Assembly (NCBI RefSeq): GCF_001667315.1
Contig: NZ_LZHT01000106.1
Coordinates: 124,001 to 188,000, forward strand
DNA from: Mycobacterium sp. 852002-10029_SCH5224772
Lineage (GTDB): Bacteria; Actinomycetota; Actinomycetes; Mycobacteriales; Mycobacteriaceae
Direction: 5' to 3'
DNA: 64,000 nt
The notes beneath the pieces are model-generated. The model was not told the origin of the DNA and did no database searches. It saw nothing but the letters and a program-made list of their open reading frames with translations. Below, piece by piece: positions 25,710 through 35,219 of this stretch. The position numbers and the translations under genes were made by a program. Each line of letters begins with the position of its first letter. The first letter of the stretch is position 1.

Positions 25710-27095
25710 TCAGCCGGGAAGCAGGCGCCTTTTCTGCTCTTCGAATTCCTGCTGGGTCAATATTCCGGCGTCGCGCAGCGATGCCAGCTCGCGCAGCTCG
25801 GCGGCGATGCTCGTGATCGGTCCACCCGGCAAAACCTGAGGGGCGGTTGACGACTCGTCCGTCTTCTCCTTCTTCGGGTCGCGCGTCGTCTTGGCCGTCT
25901 CGGCCCTGCTGCGCTCTCTACCCAGGGCGCCGCCGGTGCCGGCCATCGCGCGCCCGGCCATGCTCGCCACCGCCATCTCGCCGAACAGGCTCCCGGCGCC
26001 ACTGGGCGCGGCCGCGGCCGCGGCCTCCGCGGCGGCGCCGACGCTGGTGGCCGGCAATGCCAAGGCGGTCGGGCGTATCGCCGGAGCGGCGGTCGTCCAC
26101 CCGGGCGGCACCGACAGGCTGCCAACGGCGTTGGCCTCACCCAGCCCGGCTGACGCCAACGATCCGAATCCACCCGCCGGGTTCGTGATGACCGGGAACG
26201 GCGACGGCGGCACCGCGCCCTTTCCCGGCCAGGACTGCACCCCGGCCCAACCGCTGACGATGTCATCGGTGTGGAAACCGGTCAGCGCACCGGCGATGTC
26301 GAAGGGAAGGGCAATCGTCGCCGTGGGTGCGTCGACGCCCATCCCGACCAGGCTGCCCGGCGCGTCCAGGAAAATCGTGATGAGGTCGGCCTCCAGGTCC
26401 AGCGCGTTCAGCGCGGACGGGTCGGGGGCGCCCAACGCATTCGGTGCCATCGAAGCCCTGGTCAGCATGTTGGGCACCGCCGAGAGTGATTGCTGCGTAA
26501 CGGCATTGCGCGTGCTCCCGGCGGCGGTGCCGGTGGCTTGGGCCACGGCTTGGGACTGACCGGCATCGGAGCTGGTGGTCTGTTCCGGCTGGGCGAACGG
26601 TGTCAGCGTGGTCGCCGAGGCCGTGGAACCCGCGTAGCCGAACATCGCCGCGGTGTCACGTGCCCACATCTCGGCATAGTCGGTCTCGGTCGTGGCGATC
26701 GCCGGCGTGTTCTGCCCGAGGAAGTTGGTCGCGACGAGGGATGCCAGCAGGGTGCGGTTGGCCGTGATCACCGGGGGCGGCACCGTCTCCGCGAAGGCCG
26801 TCTCGTAGGCGAAGGCCGCCGCACGGGCCTTGGTGGCGGCTTCTTCGGCCTGGGCTCCGGTGGTCCGCATCCACTCGAGATAGGGGGCGATCGCCGCGGT
26901 CATGGCCGCCGCCGACGGGCCGACCCACGGACCGGAGGTCAGGGCGGTGATCTCCGCCTGGTACGAGTCCGCCGTCGACTGCAGCGCGGCGGCCAATTCG
27001 TCCCATGCCATGGCGGCGGCCAGCATCGGTCCCGAGCCCGGACCGGCGTACATCCGCGCGGAGTTAATCTCCGGCGGTAGTACTGCGAAGTCCAC
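25710..27095 (-). CDS. PPE family protein (PPE-SVP) with C-terminal SHOCT motif
   Basis: A 461-aa PPE protein. Residues 1-180 are the PPE domain: LPPEINSARMYAGPGSG, then SGPWVGPSAAAM with the Trp that forms the WxG-like turn, and NFLGQNTPAIA. The central part is low-complexity and the SVP signature appears as GSLSVPPGW (about 330). The C-terminus, after a charged KKEK linker, ends in a segment matching a SHOCT domain (ELASLRDAGILTQQEFEEQKRRLL). PPE proteins are exported by ESX systems, SVP types usually by ESX-5, paired with a PE protein; none is adjacent here. The GTG start follows GGAGGAGAAC. Confidence 0.9.
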   Translation of the reverse strand: MDFAVLPPEINSARMYAGPGSGPMLAAAMAWDELAAALQSTADSYQAEITALTSGPWVGPSAAAMTAAIAPYLEWMRTTGAQAEEAATKARAAAFAYETAFAETVPPPVITANRTLLASLVATNFLGQNTPAIATTETDYAEMWARDTAAMFGYAGSTASATTLTPFAQPEQTTSSDAGQSQAVAQATGTAAGSTRNAVTQQSLSAVPNMLTRASMAPNALGAPDPSALNALDLEADLITIFLDAPGSLVGMGVDAPTATIALPFDIAGALTGFHTDDIVSGWAGVQSWPGKGAVPPSPFPVITNPAGGFGSLASAGLGEANAVGSLSVPPGWTTAAPAIRPTALALPATSVGAAAEAAAAAAPSGAGSLFGEMAVASMAGRAMAGTGGALGRERSRAETAKTTRDPKKEKTDESSTAPQVLPGGPITSIAAELRELASLRDAGILTQQEFEEQKRRLLPG

Positions 27096-27604
27096 GTTCT
27101 CCTCCGATCGCTCTCATGGCCGCGAGGGCAGTGACGGCTCCGGTGCGCGTCGTATGGGGGTAGCCAGCCGAACAGCAAACAAATCGCAATCCTTCGGGCA
27201 GTGCCGGTACCACGAAGGAAGGCGACCTAATGAGACCGTCCCGACTGCTGAGGGACCGGTCTCACACGTTTGCAGGTATGGCCCAACGTTAACGAATACA
27301 GCGAAATTGTTGCGATGGGTTAACGATAGGTTACCGGCACATGACACAGGAAACTCACAAGGGTTCGGCGCGTTCTCGGCCCCTATTCCTGGACTCACTG
27401 GGTCGCGAGAACCCGCACCGCGAGCTTGATCCGCGCTACCTCGGCCGAGCCCGCGAGGCCGCCCCCGCACGACCAATCCACCCCGGAGCGTTGTCTTCGC
27501 CGCCGACCTCCTCGAGGACGCCGCCCGCACGGCGCAGCCGGGCGGGTCGGCGCAAGCCGGGCCGGGCGGTGGTGCAAAGCCGGTCGGTCATGTAAAAGGT
27601 TCTG
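27096..27604. other. Intergenic region without a convincing gene
   Basis: About 500 bases between two divergent genes. An imperfect hairpin is formed by TGAGACCGTCCC (27231-27242) and GGGACCGGTCTCA (27252-27264), and two copies of GTTAACGA lie at 27288-27295 and 27319-27326. Short open frames occur on both strands near 27340-27595 but lack ribosome sites and normal composition. The AT-richer 27270-27340 part is the best place for promoters. Confidence 0.4.
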
Positions 27605-28651
27605 GTGGACGAACCGCCGAGTGGATCGTTCGATCCGTCGATGCTGCGCGAGGCGCTCATCAGGCGGGTGTATCGCCGATCGTCGGCCGAGGGCCACATC
27701 AGGGTGCCGGCCGTGCCGGATCTGATCGACGAGTACGTCCAGTTGTGCGGCAACATCTGCGCCACGCTGGGCGTCTGGTACACCCCCGAACAGTCCGCAC
27801 AGCTGCGGGCCGCGCTGGAAGTCGAGTTGGCGAAGTCCTTCAAGGCCTCCCCCCGGTCGGATGTGGTCATCTCCTACCACGCCCCGTTCGGGTCGGGCGG
27901 TGTGAACTTCCGAGTGCACGCCGACTGGCGGACGATCGAGGCCGACTACGAGCAGTGGGTTGGCGTGCGCCCGCCGCCGCTGTTCGGTACTGAGCCGGAC
28001 GCGCGTGTGCTGGATCTGGCGGCGGAGGCGCCCGACCCCACCACCCATCGGGTGCTCGACGTCGGTGCGGGAACCGGGCGCAACGCCCTGGCCCTGGCCC
28101 GGCGCGGCCATCGGGTCGATGCGGTGGAGATGACCCCGAAGTTCGCCGAAGCCATGCGCGCCGAAGCCGACAGCGAATCGCTGCCCGTGAACGTCATCCA
28201 AAGCGATGTGTTCACGGCGCTGGAGGGTGCACACGCGGAGTACCACCTGATGGTGCTCTCGGAGGTGGTGCCCGACTTCCGGACTCCGCACGAGTTGCGC
28301 GGCATGTTCGAACTCGCCGCGCAGTGTCTGGCCCCCGGGGGGCGCTTGGTCTTCAATACCTTCCTGGCCCACGACGGCTACGTGCCCGACGACGCCGCGG
28401 TGCAACTCAGTCAACAGTGCAACAGCATGATCTTCACCCGAGAAGAGGTGAGCGGCGCGGCGGCCGGTCTGCCTCTCTCGCCCGTTGCCGACGACTCCGC
28501 CTACGAATACGAGAAGGCGCGGCTGCCCGCCGACGCGTGGCCGCCCACGGCCTGGTTCGAGGGGTGGGCCAACGGCATCGATGTGTTCGACGTCGAGCGT
28601 GACGACTCCCCGATCGAGCTGCGCTGGCTCGTCTTTCAGAAGACGGCCTGA
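27605..28651 (+). CDS. Class I SAM-dependent methyltransferase
   Basis: A 348-aa protein with a C-terminal Rossmann-fold methyltransferase domain: VLDVGAGTGRNALALARRGHRVDAVE is the SAM-binding motif I and II, followed by LMVLSEVVPDF and LAPGGRLVFNTF. The N-terminal 130 residues are helical and mycobacterium-specific with no known role. The GTG start follows AAAAGG 5 bases upstream. The stop is 22 bases from the end of the convergent Rieske oxidoreductase gene. The methyl acceptor cannot be inferred. Confidence 0.82.
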   Translation: MDEPPSGSFDPSMLREALIRRVYRRSSAEGHIRVPAVPDLIDEYVQLCGNICATLGVWYTPEQSAQLRAALEVELAKSFKASPRSDVVISYHAPFGSGGVNFRVHADWRTIEADYEQWVGVRPPPLFGTEPDARVLDLAAEAPDPTTHRVLDVGAGTGRNALALARRGHRVDAVEMTPKFAEAMRAEADSESLPVNVIQSDVFTALEGAHAEYHLMVLSEVVPDFRTPHELRGMFELAAQCLAPGGRLVFNTFLAHDGYVPDDAAVQLSQQCNSMIFTREEVSGAAAGLPLSPVADDSAYEYEKARLPADAWPPTAWFEGWANGIDVFDVERDDSPIELRWLVFQKTA

Positions 28652-28673
28652 GCTCGTCTGGCGCCGAGCGGGC

Positions 28674-30164
28674 CTATGCGGTCAGGTCGCGAGTAGCCGG
28701 CCCTTCCAACAAGGTGCCGTCGGGCGCGAAGCGCGACCCATGCAGCGGACATTCCCACGCCTTGTCGGCGTCGTTCCAGTTCACGATTCCCCCGAGGTGC
28801 GGGCACACCGGTGAGACGCGGTGCTCGACGCCGTCGACGCGGCAGCGGGCTTCCAGATGCCACGGCGGACCGCTCACCACGCCACCTTCCCCGTCGACGG
28901 GGCTGCGACGGCCGATGCGCGCTACCGGGGTGATCCAGCCCTTGGTCAAGTTGAAGCCGACCTCGAGGTTGGCTTGCAGGGCCGTCGCCAACCCGGTCAG
29001 CTCGTGCGGACTCCAGCTGGCGAACGCGCGGGCCCAATCCATGCGCCCGCCCAGTATCCGGCTCGACAAGGCCAACGCCGCCGCGGCGCCGTTGGTCATG
29101 CCCCATTTGTTGAAACCCGTTGCGACGAAAATGTTTTCGTTGTTCGGCAGGATGGGGCCCACATACGGCAGATGGTCGATGGGTGTGTAGTCCTGTGCGG
29201 ACCAAAAATGGGTCTGCACAGCACCCGGATAGTGCTTGCGCGTCCAGGTCGACAGCTCGTCCAGCGCAGCCGACGGGCTCTTTTCGCGACCCACGGTGTG
29301 GCCGGCCCCGCCCACGATCAGCCTCTCCCCGTCCGCGACCGGCGCGTAGCGCACCGAACGTGTCGGCGAGTCGGTGGAGATCATCATCGGCCGGGTGATG
29401 TTGCCGGGAACCTTGAAGGCCAGGCAGTAGGACCGGCTGGGTTTGACCCGCGCGAAGTACCCGCCGCGATCCAGGATCGGGATGCCGGTGGCAAGCACCA
29501 GTTGGCCGGCCTGAAGTTCGATGTCCCGCTGGGCGGCGTCGTTGACATGCACGTGTACCCCCTTGCCGCGCGAGGAGACCCGCCGCACCCGGGTGTGCTC
29601 GACCAGCCGCCCGCCGCGGTTGAGCAGTTCGACGGCCAACGAGTCGAGGAACGACATCGGGTCGAACTGCGCCTGGTCGGCCAAGCGCACACCGCCGTGA
29701 TACTCGAACGGCACGTCGGCATCGTCTTCCCACAGCGCCGGCAGGCCGGCCGCCTGACATGCCTTGAGTTCGGCGCGCGCCGACGGGACACCGCGAACCG
29801 ACTGGGCGTAGGTGTAGGCGTCCTCGCGCTGCACCGCCACCCCGTGCGTCTCGCAGTGGCCCAGCACCCATTCCTGGCCCTCGCGATTGCCATCGACATA
29901 GGCGCGCGCCACATCCTTGCCGTGCCGCGGCAGCACCTTCGAGAGCTGGCTTCCTTGCAGCAGGCTGATTTTGGCGGTCGTGTTCCCGGTCGCGCAGGCG
30001 CCCACCGTGCGCGCCTCGAGCACCAGCACGTCCTTGCCGGCGCGGGCCAACAGCACCGCCGTCATCAGGCCGGTGATGCCGGCGCCCACGACGATCACGT
30101 CGGCGGATGCGGGGCCCTGGTCAAGCGGGCTTGCAGCCCAAGGCCGTTCGGTTCGGTCAGTCAT
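28674..30164 (-). CDS. FAD-dependent oxidoreductase fused to a Rieske [2Fe-2S] domain
   Basis: A protein of about 496 aa in two parts. The N-terminal DAO-type FAD domain begins VIVVGAGITGLMTAVLLARAG and keeps TGNTTAKISLLQG and the TGFNKWGM loop. The C-terminal 80 residues are a Rieske domain with CPHLGG and CPLHGSRF, giving two Cys and two His for the cluster. This DAO-Rieske fusion probably moves electrons between a small-molecule donor and the iron-sulphur centre. The start is uncertain; ATG at 30164 fits the FAD domain, while GTG at 30230 would add 22 residues and nearly touch the next gene. Confidence 0.88.
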   Translation of the reverse strand: MTDRTERPWAASPLDQGPASADVIVVGAGITGLMTAVLLARAGKDVLVLEARTVGACATGNTTAKISLLQGSQLSKVLPRHGKDVARAYVDGNREGQEWVLGHCETHGVAVQREDAYTYAQSVRGVPSARAELKACQAAGLPALWEDDADVPFEYHGGVRLADQAQFDPMSFLDSLAVELLNRGGRLVEHTRVRRVSSRGKGVHVHVNDAAQRDIELQAGQLVLATGIPILDRGGYFARVKPSRSYCLAFKVPGNITRPMMISTDSPTRSVRYAPVADGERLIVGGAGHTVGREKSPSAALDELSTWTRKHYPGAVQTHFWSAQDYTPIDHLPYVGPILPNNENIFVATGFNKWGMTNGAAAALALSSRILGGRMDWARAFASWSPHELTGLATALQANLEVGFNLTKGWITPVARIGRRSPVDGEGGVVSGPPWHLEARCRVDGVEHRVSPVCPHLGGIVNWNDADKAWECPLHGSRFAPDGTLLEGPATRDLTA

Positions 30165-30226
30165 CCACAAAGAAGTCACGGCTGTGCTGATACCCCAACC
30201 CGGCACGAGGAAACGCCGCGCGGGGT

Positions 30227-30979
30227 TCACCCCGGCTTCAACCGGGCTTTTGCCTCCTTAAGTGAATCCGTGGCGGCTCGGCTGGCTTCCTTGGCCCTGT
30301 TGTAGTGGTGTTCGGCGCTGCCGAGTTCCCGCTCGGCGGCCCGCAGCGCCGTTGCTGCCTCGTCGCGGCGCTGCCGCGCCTCATCGCGTTGGCCTTCCCG
30401 CTCGGACAACAGGTCATCGGCTTCGGCTTTGGCCTGTTCGGCGGCGGCGACGGCCGCGCGCAGCTTCTCGCTGCGCCCGCTCGGCGCTTTCTTGCGCGCC
30501 GAGTCCGGCGCCGCCTCACCGAAGGCGCCGAAACCCGACCATTGCTCCGGGCGGGTCAACCGGCCCAGCCGTGCCCTCACCTGCGGGTCGGCGATGGCGG
30601 CTTGCAGTGTGCTGGTCAGCCCTTCGCGCACGCTCGCCGACGCCTGTTTCGCGTCGGCGGCTTGCAGCGCCTCGGAGGTGAGTTCGTCGATCAGTTTGTG
30701 TTGCTCGGCCGAGAGGTCGCGGATGCGTGCTCCGTCCATGTCGGCATGTGCGCCTCGCAACCGCTCACCGAGGTCCGCCAGGCGCTTGCGGGTGTCCTTG
30801 CGCCGCAGGGTCAGTCGGTTGACGATCCACGCCGCCGTTGTCGGTTTGTTGGCCGCCGAAATCCGTTTGGCGGCGGCCTCGTCACCGCGCTTGTTGGCCG
30901 CGGCGGCCAACCTGGCGCGTTCCGCGGTGAACTCCTTGGGCGGCACGCAATAGAGAATGTCGAGTTCCTCGTCAGCCAT
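30227..30979 (-). CDS. Coiled-coil conserved hypothetical protein
   Basis: A 250-aa very hydrophilic helical protein. The first 60 residues (LDILYCVPPKEFTAERARLAAAANKRGD, then AANKPTTAAWIVNRL) are the conserved part of a mycobacterial family; the last 100 residues are Ala/Glu/Arg-rich heptads and would form a long coiled coil. No enzymatic motif, signal peptide or membrane helix. It lies upstream of the DAO-Rieske gene on the same strand with about 60 bases between, so the two may be co-transcribed. Function unknown. Confidence 0.72.
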   Translation of the reverse strand: MADEELDILYCVPPKEFTAERARLAAAANKRGDEAAAKRISAANKPTTAAWIVNRLTLRRKDTRKRLADLGERLRGAHADMDGARIRDLSAEQHKLIDELTSEALQAADAKQASASVREGLTSTLQAAIADPQVRARLGRLTRPEQWSGFGAFGEAAPDSARKKAPSGRSEKLRAAVAAAEQAKAEADDLLSEREGQRDEARQRRDEAATALRAAERELGSAEHHYNRAKEASRAATDSLKEAKARLKPG

Positions 30980-31137
30980 GAAGCCATGATCTCTCGCGGG
31001 CCGGGCGACGGTCTGAACCTTTGCGCCGAGCGTGTACTCACGGCGAGGATTTGACGATTTCTTTGCCCAGAATGCACGTTCGACGCAGGGCACGTCACGT
31101 TTACGGGGAGCGCGCCGCGGGTTATCAGGTGCACAAC

Positions 31138-32364
31138 ATGACAATCAGTTGGTCTCGCCGGCTCCTGCTGGCCGTGTTCGTTGTCGTCGGGGTGGTCGGC
31201 GCGATCCAGCTCGCATCGCCGGATCGCCACGCCGGAACCGCCGCGACGGCGCCCGGGCCGGCGCAAGTGACGTTCACCCCCGGCCCCAATGCTCGTGACG
31301 TCGACCCCGTCGCCCCGGTGATGGTCAAAGCCGAGGCGGGCACCCTGGCCGGCGTCGACATGGTCAACGAGGCCGGTAATTCGGTCCAGGGCGTCATGAC
31401 CCCGGACAACCTGGTCTGGAAGCCCACCGTCCCGTTGGGATACGGGCGCACCTACACGCTGACGGTCACCAGCCGCGGAACCAATGGCGTTGCGGCCAAA
31501 CAAGTCTCGACATTCACCACGTTGCAGCCGTCCAACCAGACCAAGGTGTCGTTCACCACCACGGCGGAGTCCGCACTACGTGACGGCGGCACCTACGGCG
31601 TCGGAACGGTCATCGTCGCGCACTTCGACGAGCAGATCGCCGACCGGGCCGCCGCCGAGCGGCACCTGGCCGTGACCACCACTCCGAAGGTCGAGGGGTC
31701 ATGGTTCTGGGTCGACGGCCAAAACGCACACTGGCGGCCGGAGCATTACTACGCCCCGGGTACGGAGATCTCCGCCGAGGCGCAAATCTACGGAATCGCG
31801 TTGGGTGACGGGCTATTCGGGCAAGACGACAGCCGGGTCTCGTTCCGGATCGGTGACGCGCATGTCTCCATCGCCGACGACGCCACCAAGCAAATCAGCG
31901 TCTTCGACAACGGAACGTTGGTGCGCACGATGCCCACCAGCATGGGAATGGGCGGCACCGAGGACGTCGGCGGGCGCAAGATCTCGCTGTGGACCCCGCC
32001 CGGGGTCTACACGGTGCTCGACAAGGGCAACCCGGTTGTCATGGACTCCTCAACGTTCGGGTTGCCCAAGAATTCCAGGCTCGGGTATCGCGAAACCATC
32101 AACTACGCGACCAAGATCAGCTCTGACGGCATCTACCTGCATGAGCTCGAAGCCACGGTGTGGGCGCAGGGCCATCGCGACACGTCTCACGGGTGCTTGA
32201 ACCTCAACGCCGACAACGCGAAATGGTTCTACGACTTCTCGGTGCCCGGTGACGTCGTCGAGGTCCGCAACAGCGGCGGGCCACCGCTGGCGCTGGACCA
32301 GAACGGCGATTGGACGCTCAGCTGGGACCAGTGGCGCAAAGGCAGCGCACTCAAGCCCGCGTGA
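31138..32364 (+). CDS. L,D-transpeptidase
   Basis: A 408-aa exported enzyme making 3-3 peptidoglycan cross-links. After a single N-terminal membrane anchor (LLLAVFVVVGVVGAIQL) come two Ig-like domains (about 45-240) and the YkuD catalytic domain (about 245-380) with His335 and the SHGCLN motif; Cys353 is the nucleophile. Layout and length are those of LdtMt2 (Rv2518c), but there is no lipobox Cys, so it is anchored by its helix rather than lipidated. L,D-transpeptidases resist most penicillins but are targets of carbapenems. The C-terminal DWTLSWDQWRKGSA tail is typical. Confidence 0.92.
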   Translation: MTISWSRRLLLAVFVVVGVVGAIQLASPDRHAGTAATAPGPAQVTFTPGPNARDVDPVAPVMVKAEAGTLAGVDMVNEAGNSVQGVMTPDNLVWKPTVPLGYGRTYTLTVTSRGTNGVAAKQVSTFTTLQPSNQTKVSFTTTAESALRDGGTYGVGTVIVAHFDEQIADRAAAERHLAVTTTPKVEGSWFWVDGQNAHWRPEHYYAPGTEISAEAQIYGIALGDGLFGQDDSRVSFRIGDAHVSIADDATKQISVFDNGTLVRTMPTSMGMGGTEDVGGRKISLWTPPGVYTVLDKGNPVVMDSSTFGLPKNSRLGYRETINYATKISSDGIYLHELEATVWAQGHRDTSHGCLNLNADNAKWFYDFSVPGDVVEVRNSGGPPLALDQNGDWTLSWDQWRKGSALKPA

Positions 32365-32439
32365 AGGCCGCGTCACGCGGCCGCGAAGTGACCCAGCCCA
32401 TTCGTCACCCAGAATTGTGCCCCATTTCACAAGAAACTC

Positions 32440-32478
32440 TTGACTCGTTCCAGATAAGTGCGTCATATTGGTGCGGTG
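32440..32478 (+). promoter_or_regulatory. furA promoter, leaderless
   Basis: A -35 box TTGACT (32440-32445) and a -10 box CATATT (32464-32469) are spaced by 18 bases; the GTG start of furA begins 7 bases after the -10 box. The sequence closely follows the M. tuberculosis furA promoter, where transcription begins at the start codon and FurA binds the AT-rich region around the -10 box. Confidence 0.8.
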
Positions 32479-32916
32479 TCATCGACGGCCGATTACGCGG
32501 AGAGGTTGCGGATGGCCGATCTGCGGGTGACCCGCCCCAGGCTTGCCGTGCTGGAAGTCGTGGACGCCAATCCGCACGCCGACACCGAGACAATCTTCTC
32601 GGCGGTCCGGATGGGCCTGCCCGATGTCTCCCGCCAAGCCGTCTACGACGTCCTCAACGCGTTGACCACGGTCGGTCTGGTCCGGCGCATCCAGCCGTTG
32701 GGAATGGTCGCCCGCTACGAGTCGCGGGTCGGCGACAACCACCACCACGTCGTCTGCCGGTCCTGCGGGATCATCGGCGACATCGACTGCGCCGTCGGCG
32801 ACGCACCCTGCCTGACGCCGTCGGACGACGACAACGTTCTTGATGGCTTCGTTCTCGACGAGGCCGAAGTCATCTACTGGGGCCTGTGCGCCGATTGCTC
32901 GACTGCAGGCTTCTAG
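32476..32916 (+). CDS. furA: Fur-family repressor FurA
   Basis: A 146-aa ferric uptake regulator homologue. The winged helix contains VTRPRLAVLEVVDANPHADTETIF and DVSRQAVYDVLNAL; metal-binding segments are DNHHHVVCRSCG with a CxxC, and the C-terminal CADCSTAGF. In M. tuberculosis FurA represses furA-katG and is relieved by peroxide. The GTG at 32476 is chosen because it matches the known N-terminus and the promoter is leaderless; the upstream in-frame ATG at 32458 lies in the promoter. katG follows after 50 bases in the same transcript. Confidence 0.95.
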   Translation: MSSTADYAERLRMADLRVTRPRLAVLEVVDANPHADTETIFSAVRMGLPDVSRQAVYDVLNALTTVGLVRRIQPLGMVARYESRVGDNHHHVVCRSCGIIGDIDCAVGDAPCLTPSDDDNVLDGFVLDEAEVIYWGLCADCSTAGF

Positions 32917-32966
32917 ATCACAGCCCGTGATCGCAGCCCGATTCATCCACCCTCGAAAGGAATGCT

Positions 32967-35207
32967 GTGTCATCTGATACATCCGGCAGCCGCCCACCCC
33001 AACCAGACAGCGGGACGGCTAGCAACAGCGAAAGCGAAAACCCAGCAATCCCTTCCCCGCAGCCGAAGTCGAATGCGCCACGGACCAACCAGGACTGGTG
33101 GCCCAACCAGGTCGACGTCTCGACACTGCACCCGCACTCGCCCCAATCCAACCCGCTCGGCGAGGGCTTCGACTACGCCGCGGAATTCGCCAAACTCGAC
33201 GTCGACGCGCTCAAGGCCGACATGATCTCGTTGATGACCACGTCGCAGGACTGGTGGCCGGCGGACTACGGCCACTACGGCGGCCTGTTCATCCGGATGA
33301 GCTGGCATGCCGCGGGCACCTACCGCATCCACGACGGCCGTGGCGGCGGCGGACAGGGCATGCAGCGGTTCGCCCCACTGAACAGTTGGCCGGACAATGC
33401 GAGCCTGGACAAGGCCCGCCGGTTGCTGTGGCCGATCAAAAAGAAGTACGGCAACAAGCTCTCCTGGGCGGACCTGATCGTCTTGGCCGGCAACGTGGCC
33501 CTGGAATCGATGGGGTTCAAGACCTTCGGCTTCGCCTTCGGCCGCGAGGACGTGTGGGAGCCCGAAGAGATCCTCTTCGGTGAAGAGGACGAGTGGTTGG
33601 GCACCGACAAGCGCTACTCGGGTAAGCGCGATCTCGCGGAGCCCTACGGCGCGACCACCATGGGTCTGATCTACGTCAACCCGGAAGGCCCGGAGGGCAA
33701 GCCGGACCCGATCGCCGCGGCGATCGACATCCGCGAGACCTTCGGCCGGATGGCGATGAACGACGAGGAGACGGCCGCGCTCATCGTCGGTGGTCACAGT
33801 TTCGGCAAGACCCACGGCGCCGGCGACGCCGACCTGGTCGGCCCGGAGCCGGAGGCCGCCCCGATCGAGCAGCAGGGGCTCGGCTGGAAGAGCTCCTACG
33901 GCAGCGGTTCGGGCAAGGACGCCATCACCAGCGGCCTGGAGGTCGTGTGGACGCCCACCCCGACGAAGTGGGACAACAGCTTCCTGGAAACGCTGTACGG
34001 CTACGAATGGGAGCTGACCAAGAGCCCCGCCGGGGCGTGGCAGTTCACCGCCAAGGACGGGGCGGGTGCCGGCACCATCCCCGATCCATTCGATGGTCCG
34101 GGCCGCGCCCCGACCATGCTGGTCACCGACATCGCGTTGCGGGAGAGCCCGATCTATGCGGACATCACCCGCCGTTGGCTGGACCACCCCGAGGAGCTCG
34201 CCGACGCGTTCGCCAAGGCGTGGTACAAGCTGCTGCACCGCGACATGGGCCCGATCACCCGCTACCTGGGGCCGTGGATCGCCGAACCGCAGCTTTGGCA
34301 GGACCCCGTCCCCGCCGTCGACCACGAGCTGGTCGACGACCAGGACGTCGCGGAGCTGAAGACCAAGGTGCTCGGCTCGGGCCTGTCGGTTCAGCAATTG
34401 ATCAAGACGGCCTGGTCGGCGGCGGCCAGCTATCGCAACACCGACAAGCGCGGCGGAGCGAACGGCGGACGGCTACGGCTCGAGCCGCAGCGCAATTGGG
34501 AGGCCAACGAGCCCTCGGAGCTGGACAAGGTGTTGCCGGTTCTCGAAAAGATCCAGCGGGATTTCAACGCCTCGGCCTCCGGCGGCAAGAAGATCTCGCT
34601 GGCCGACCTGATCGTGCTGGCGGGTTCGGCGGCCGTCGAGAAGGCGGCCAAGGACGGCGGCTACGAGATCTCGGTGCACTTCGCGCCCGGGCGTACTGAC
34701 GCCACGCAGGAGAACACCGACGTGGAGTCGTTCGCGGTGCTCGAACCGCGGGCCGACGGGTTCCGCAACTACATGCGCCCCGGCGAGAAGGCGCCGCTCG
34801 AGCAGTTGCTGCTGGAACGGGCGCGCTTGCTCGGCGTGACCGGTCCGGAGCTGACCGTGCTTGTCGGGGGCCTGCGTGTCCTCGGCGCCAACCACGGCGG
34901 CAGCAAGCACGGCGTGTTCACCGACAAGCCGGGCGCGTTGACCAACGACTTCTTCGTCAACCTGCTCGACATGGGCACCGAATGGAAGGCGTCGGAGACC
35001 GCGGAGAACGTCTACGAAGGGCATGACCGGGCCTCCGGCGCGCTGAAGTGGACCGCGACCGCGAATGACCTTGTCTTCGGCTCCAACTCGGTGCTGCGCG
35101 GACTGGTCGAGATCTACGCCCAGGACGACGCCCACGGAAAGTTCGTGGAGGACTTCGTCGCGGCGTGGGTGAAGGTCATGAACAACGACCGGTTCGACCT
35201 CAAGTAA
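32967..35207 (+). CDS. katG: Catalase-peroxidase KatG
   Basis: A 746-aa bifunctional heme enzyme that removes peroxide and activates isoniazid. Distal Arg110, Trp113 and His114 (IRMSWHAAGTYR), Tyr236 and Met262 of the Trp-Tyr-Met adduct, and the proximal His277 (VGGHSFG) are all present. The residue matching M. tuberculosis Ser315 is Ser322, encoded AGC, so the common resistance change is absent. The GTG start follows GAAAGGA. It is the second gene of the furA-katG unit and ends 12 bases before a strong terminator. Confidence 0.98.
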   Translation: MSSDTSGSRPPQPDSGTASNSESENPAIPSPQPKSNAPRTNQDWWPNQVDVSTLHPHSPQSNPLGEGFDYAAEFAKLDVDALKADMISLMTTSQDWWPADYGHYGGLFIRMSWHAAGTYRIHDGRGGGGQGMQRFAPLNSWPDNASLDKARRLLWPIKKKYGNKLSWADLIVLAGNVALESMGFKTFGFAFGREDVWEPEEILFGEEDEWLGTDKRYSGKRDLAEPYGATTMGLIYVNPEGPEGKPDPIAAAIDIRETFGRMAMNDEETAALIVGGHSFGKTHGAGDADLVGPEPEAAPIEQQGLGWKSSYGSGSGKDAITSGLEVVWTPTPTKWDNSFLETLYGYEWELTKSPAGAWQFTAKDGAGAGTIPDPFDGPGRAPTMLVTDIALRESPIYADITRRWLDHPEELADAFAKAWYKLLHRDMGPITRYLGPWIAEPQLWQDPVPAVDHELVDDQDVAELKTKVLGSGLSVQQLIKTAWSAAASYRNTDKRGGANGGRLRLEPQRNWEANEPSELDKVLPVLEKIQRDFNASASGGKKISLADLIVLAGSAAVEKAAKDGGYEISVHFAPGRTDATQENTDVESFAVLEPRADGFRNYMRPGEKAPLEQLLLERARLLGVTGPELTVLVGGLRVLGANHGGSKHGVFTDKPGALTNDFFVNLLDMGTEWKASETAENVYEGHDRASGALKWTATANDLVFGSNSVLRGLVEIYAQDDAHGKFVEDFVAAWVKVMNNDRFDLK

Positions 35208-35219
35208 ATCCCGGATAGC

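Noticed and set aside
27341..27595. An 84-codon ORF in the intergenic region before the methyltransferase
   Set aside because: No ribosome site, Arg/Pro-rich content and no domain; the real gene starts at 27605.
32970..34397. A 475-codon open frame antisense to katG
   Set aside because: It shadows the third-position GC of katG and shows low-complexity Arg/Gly/Val composition.
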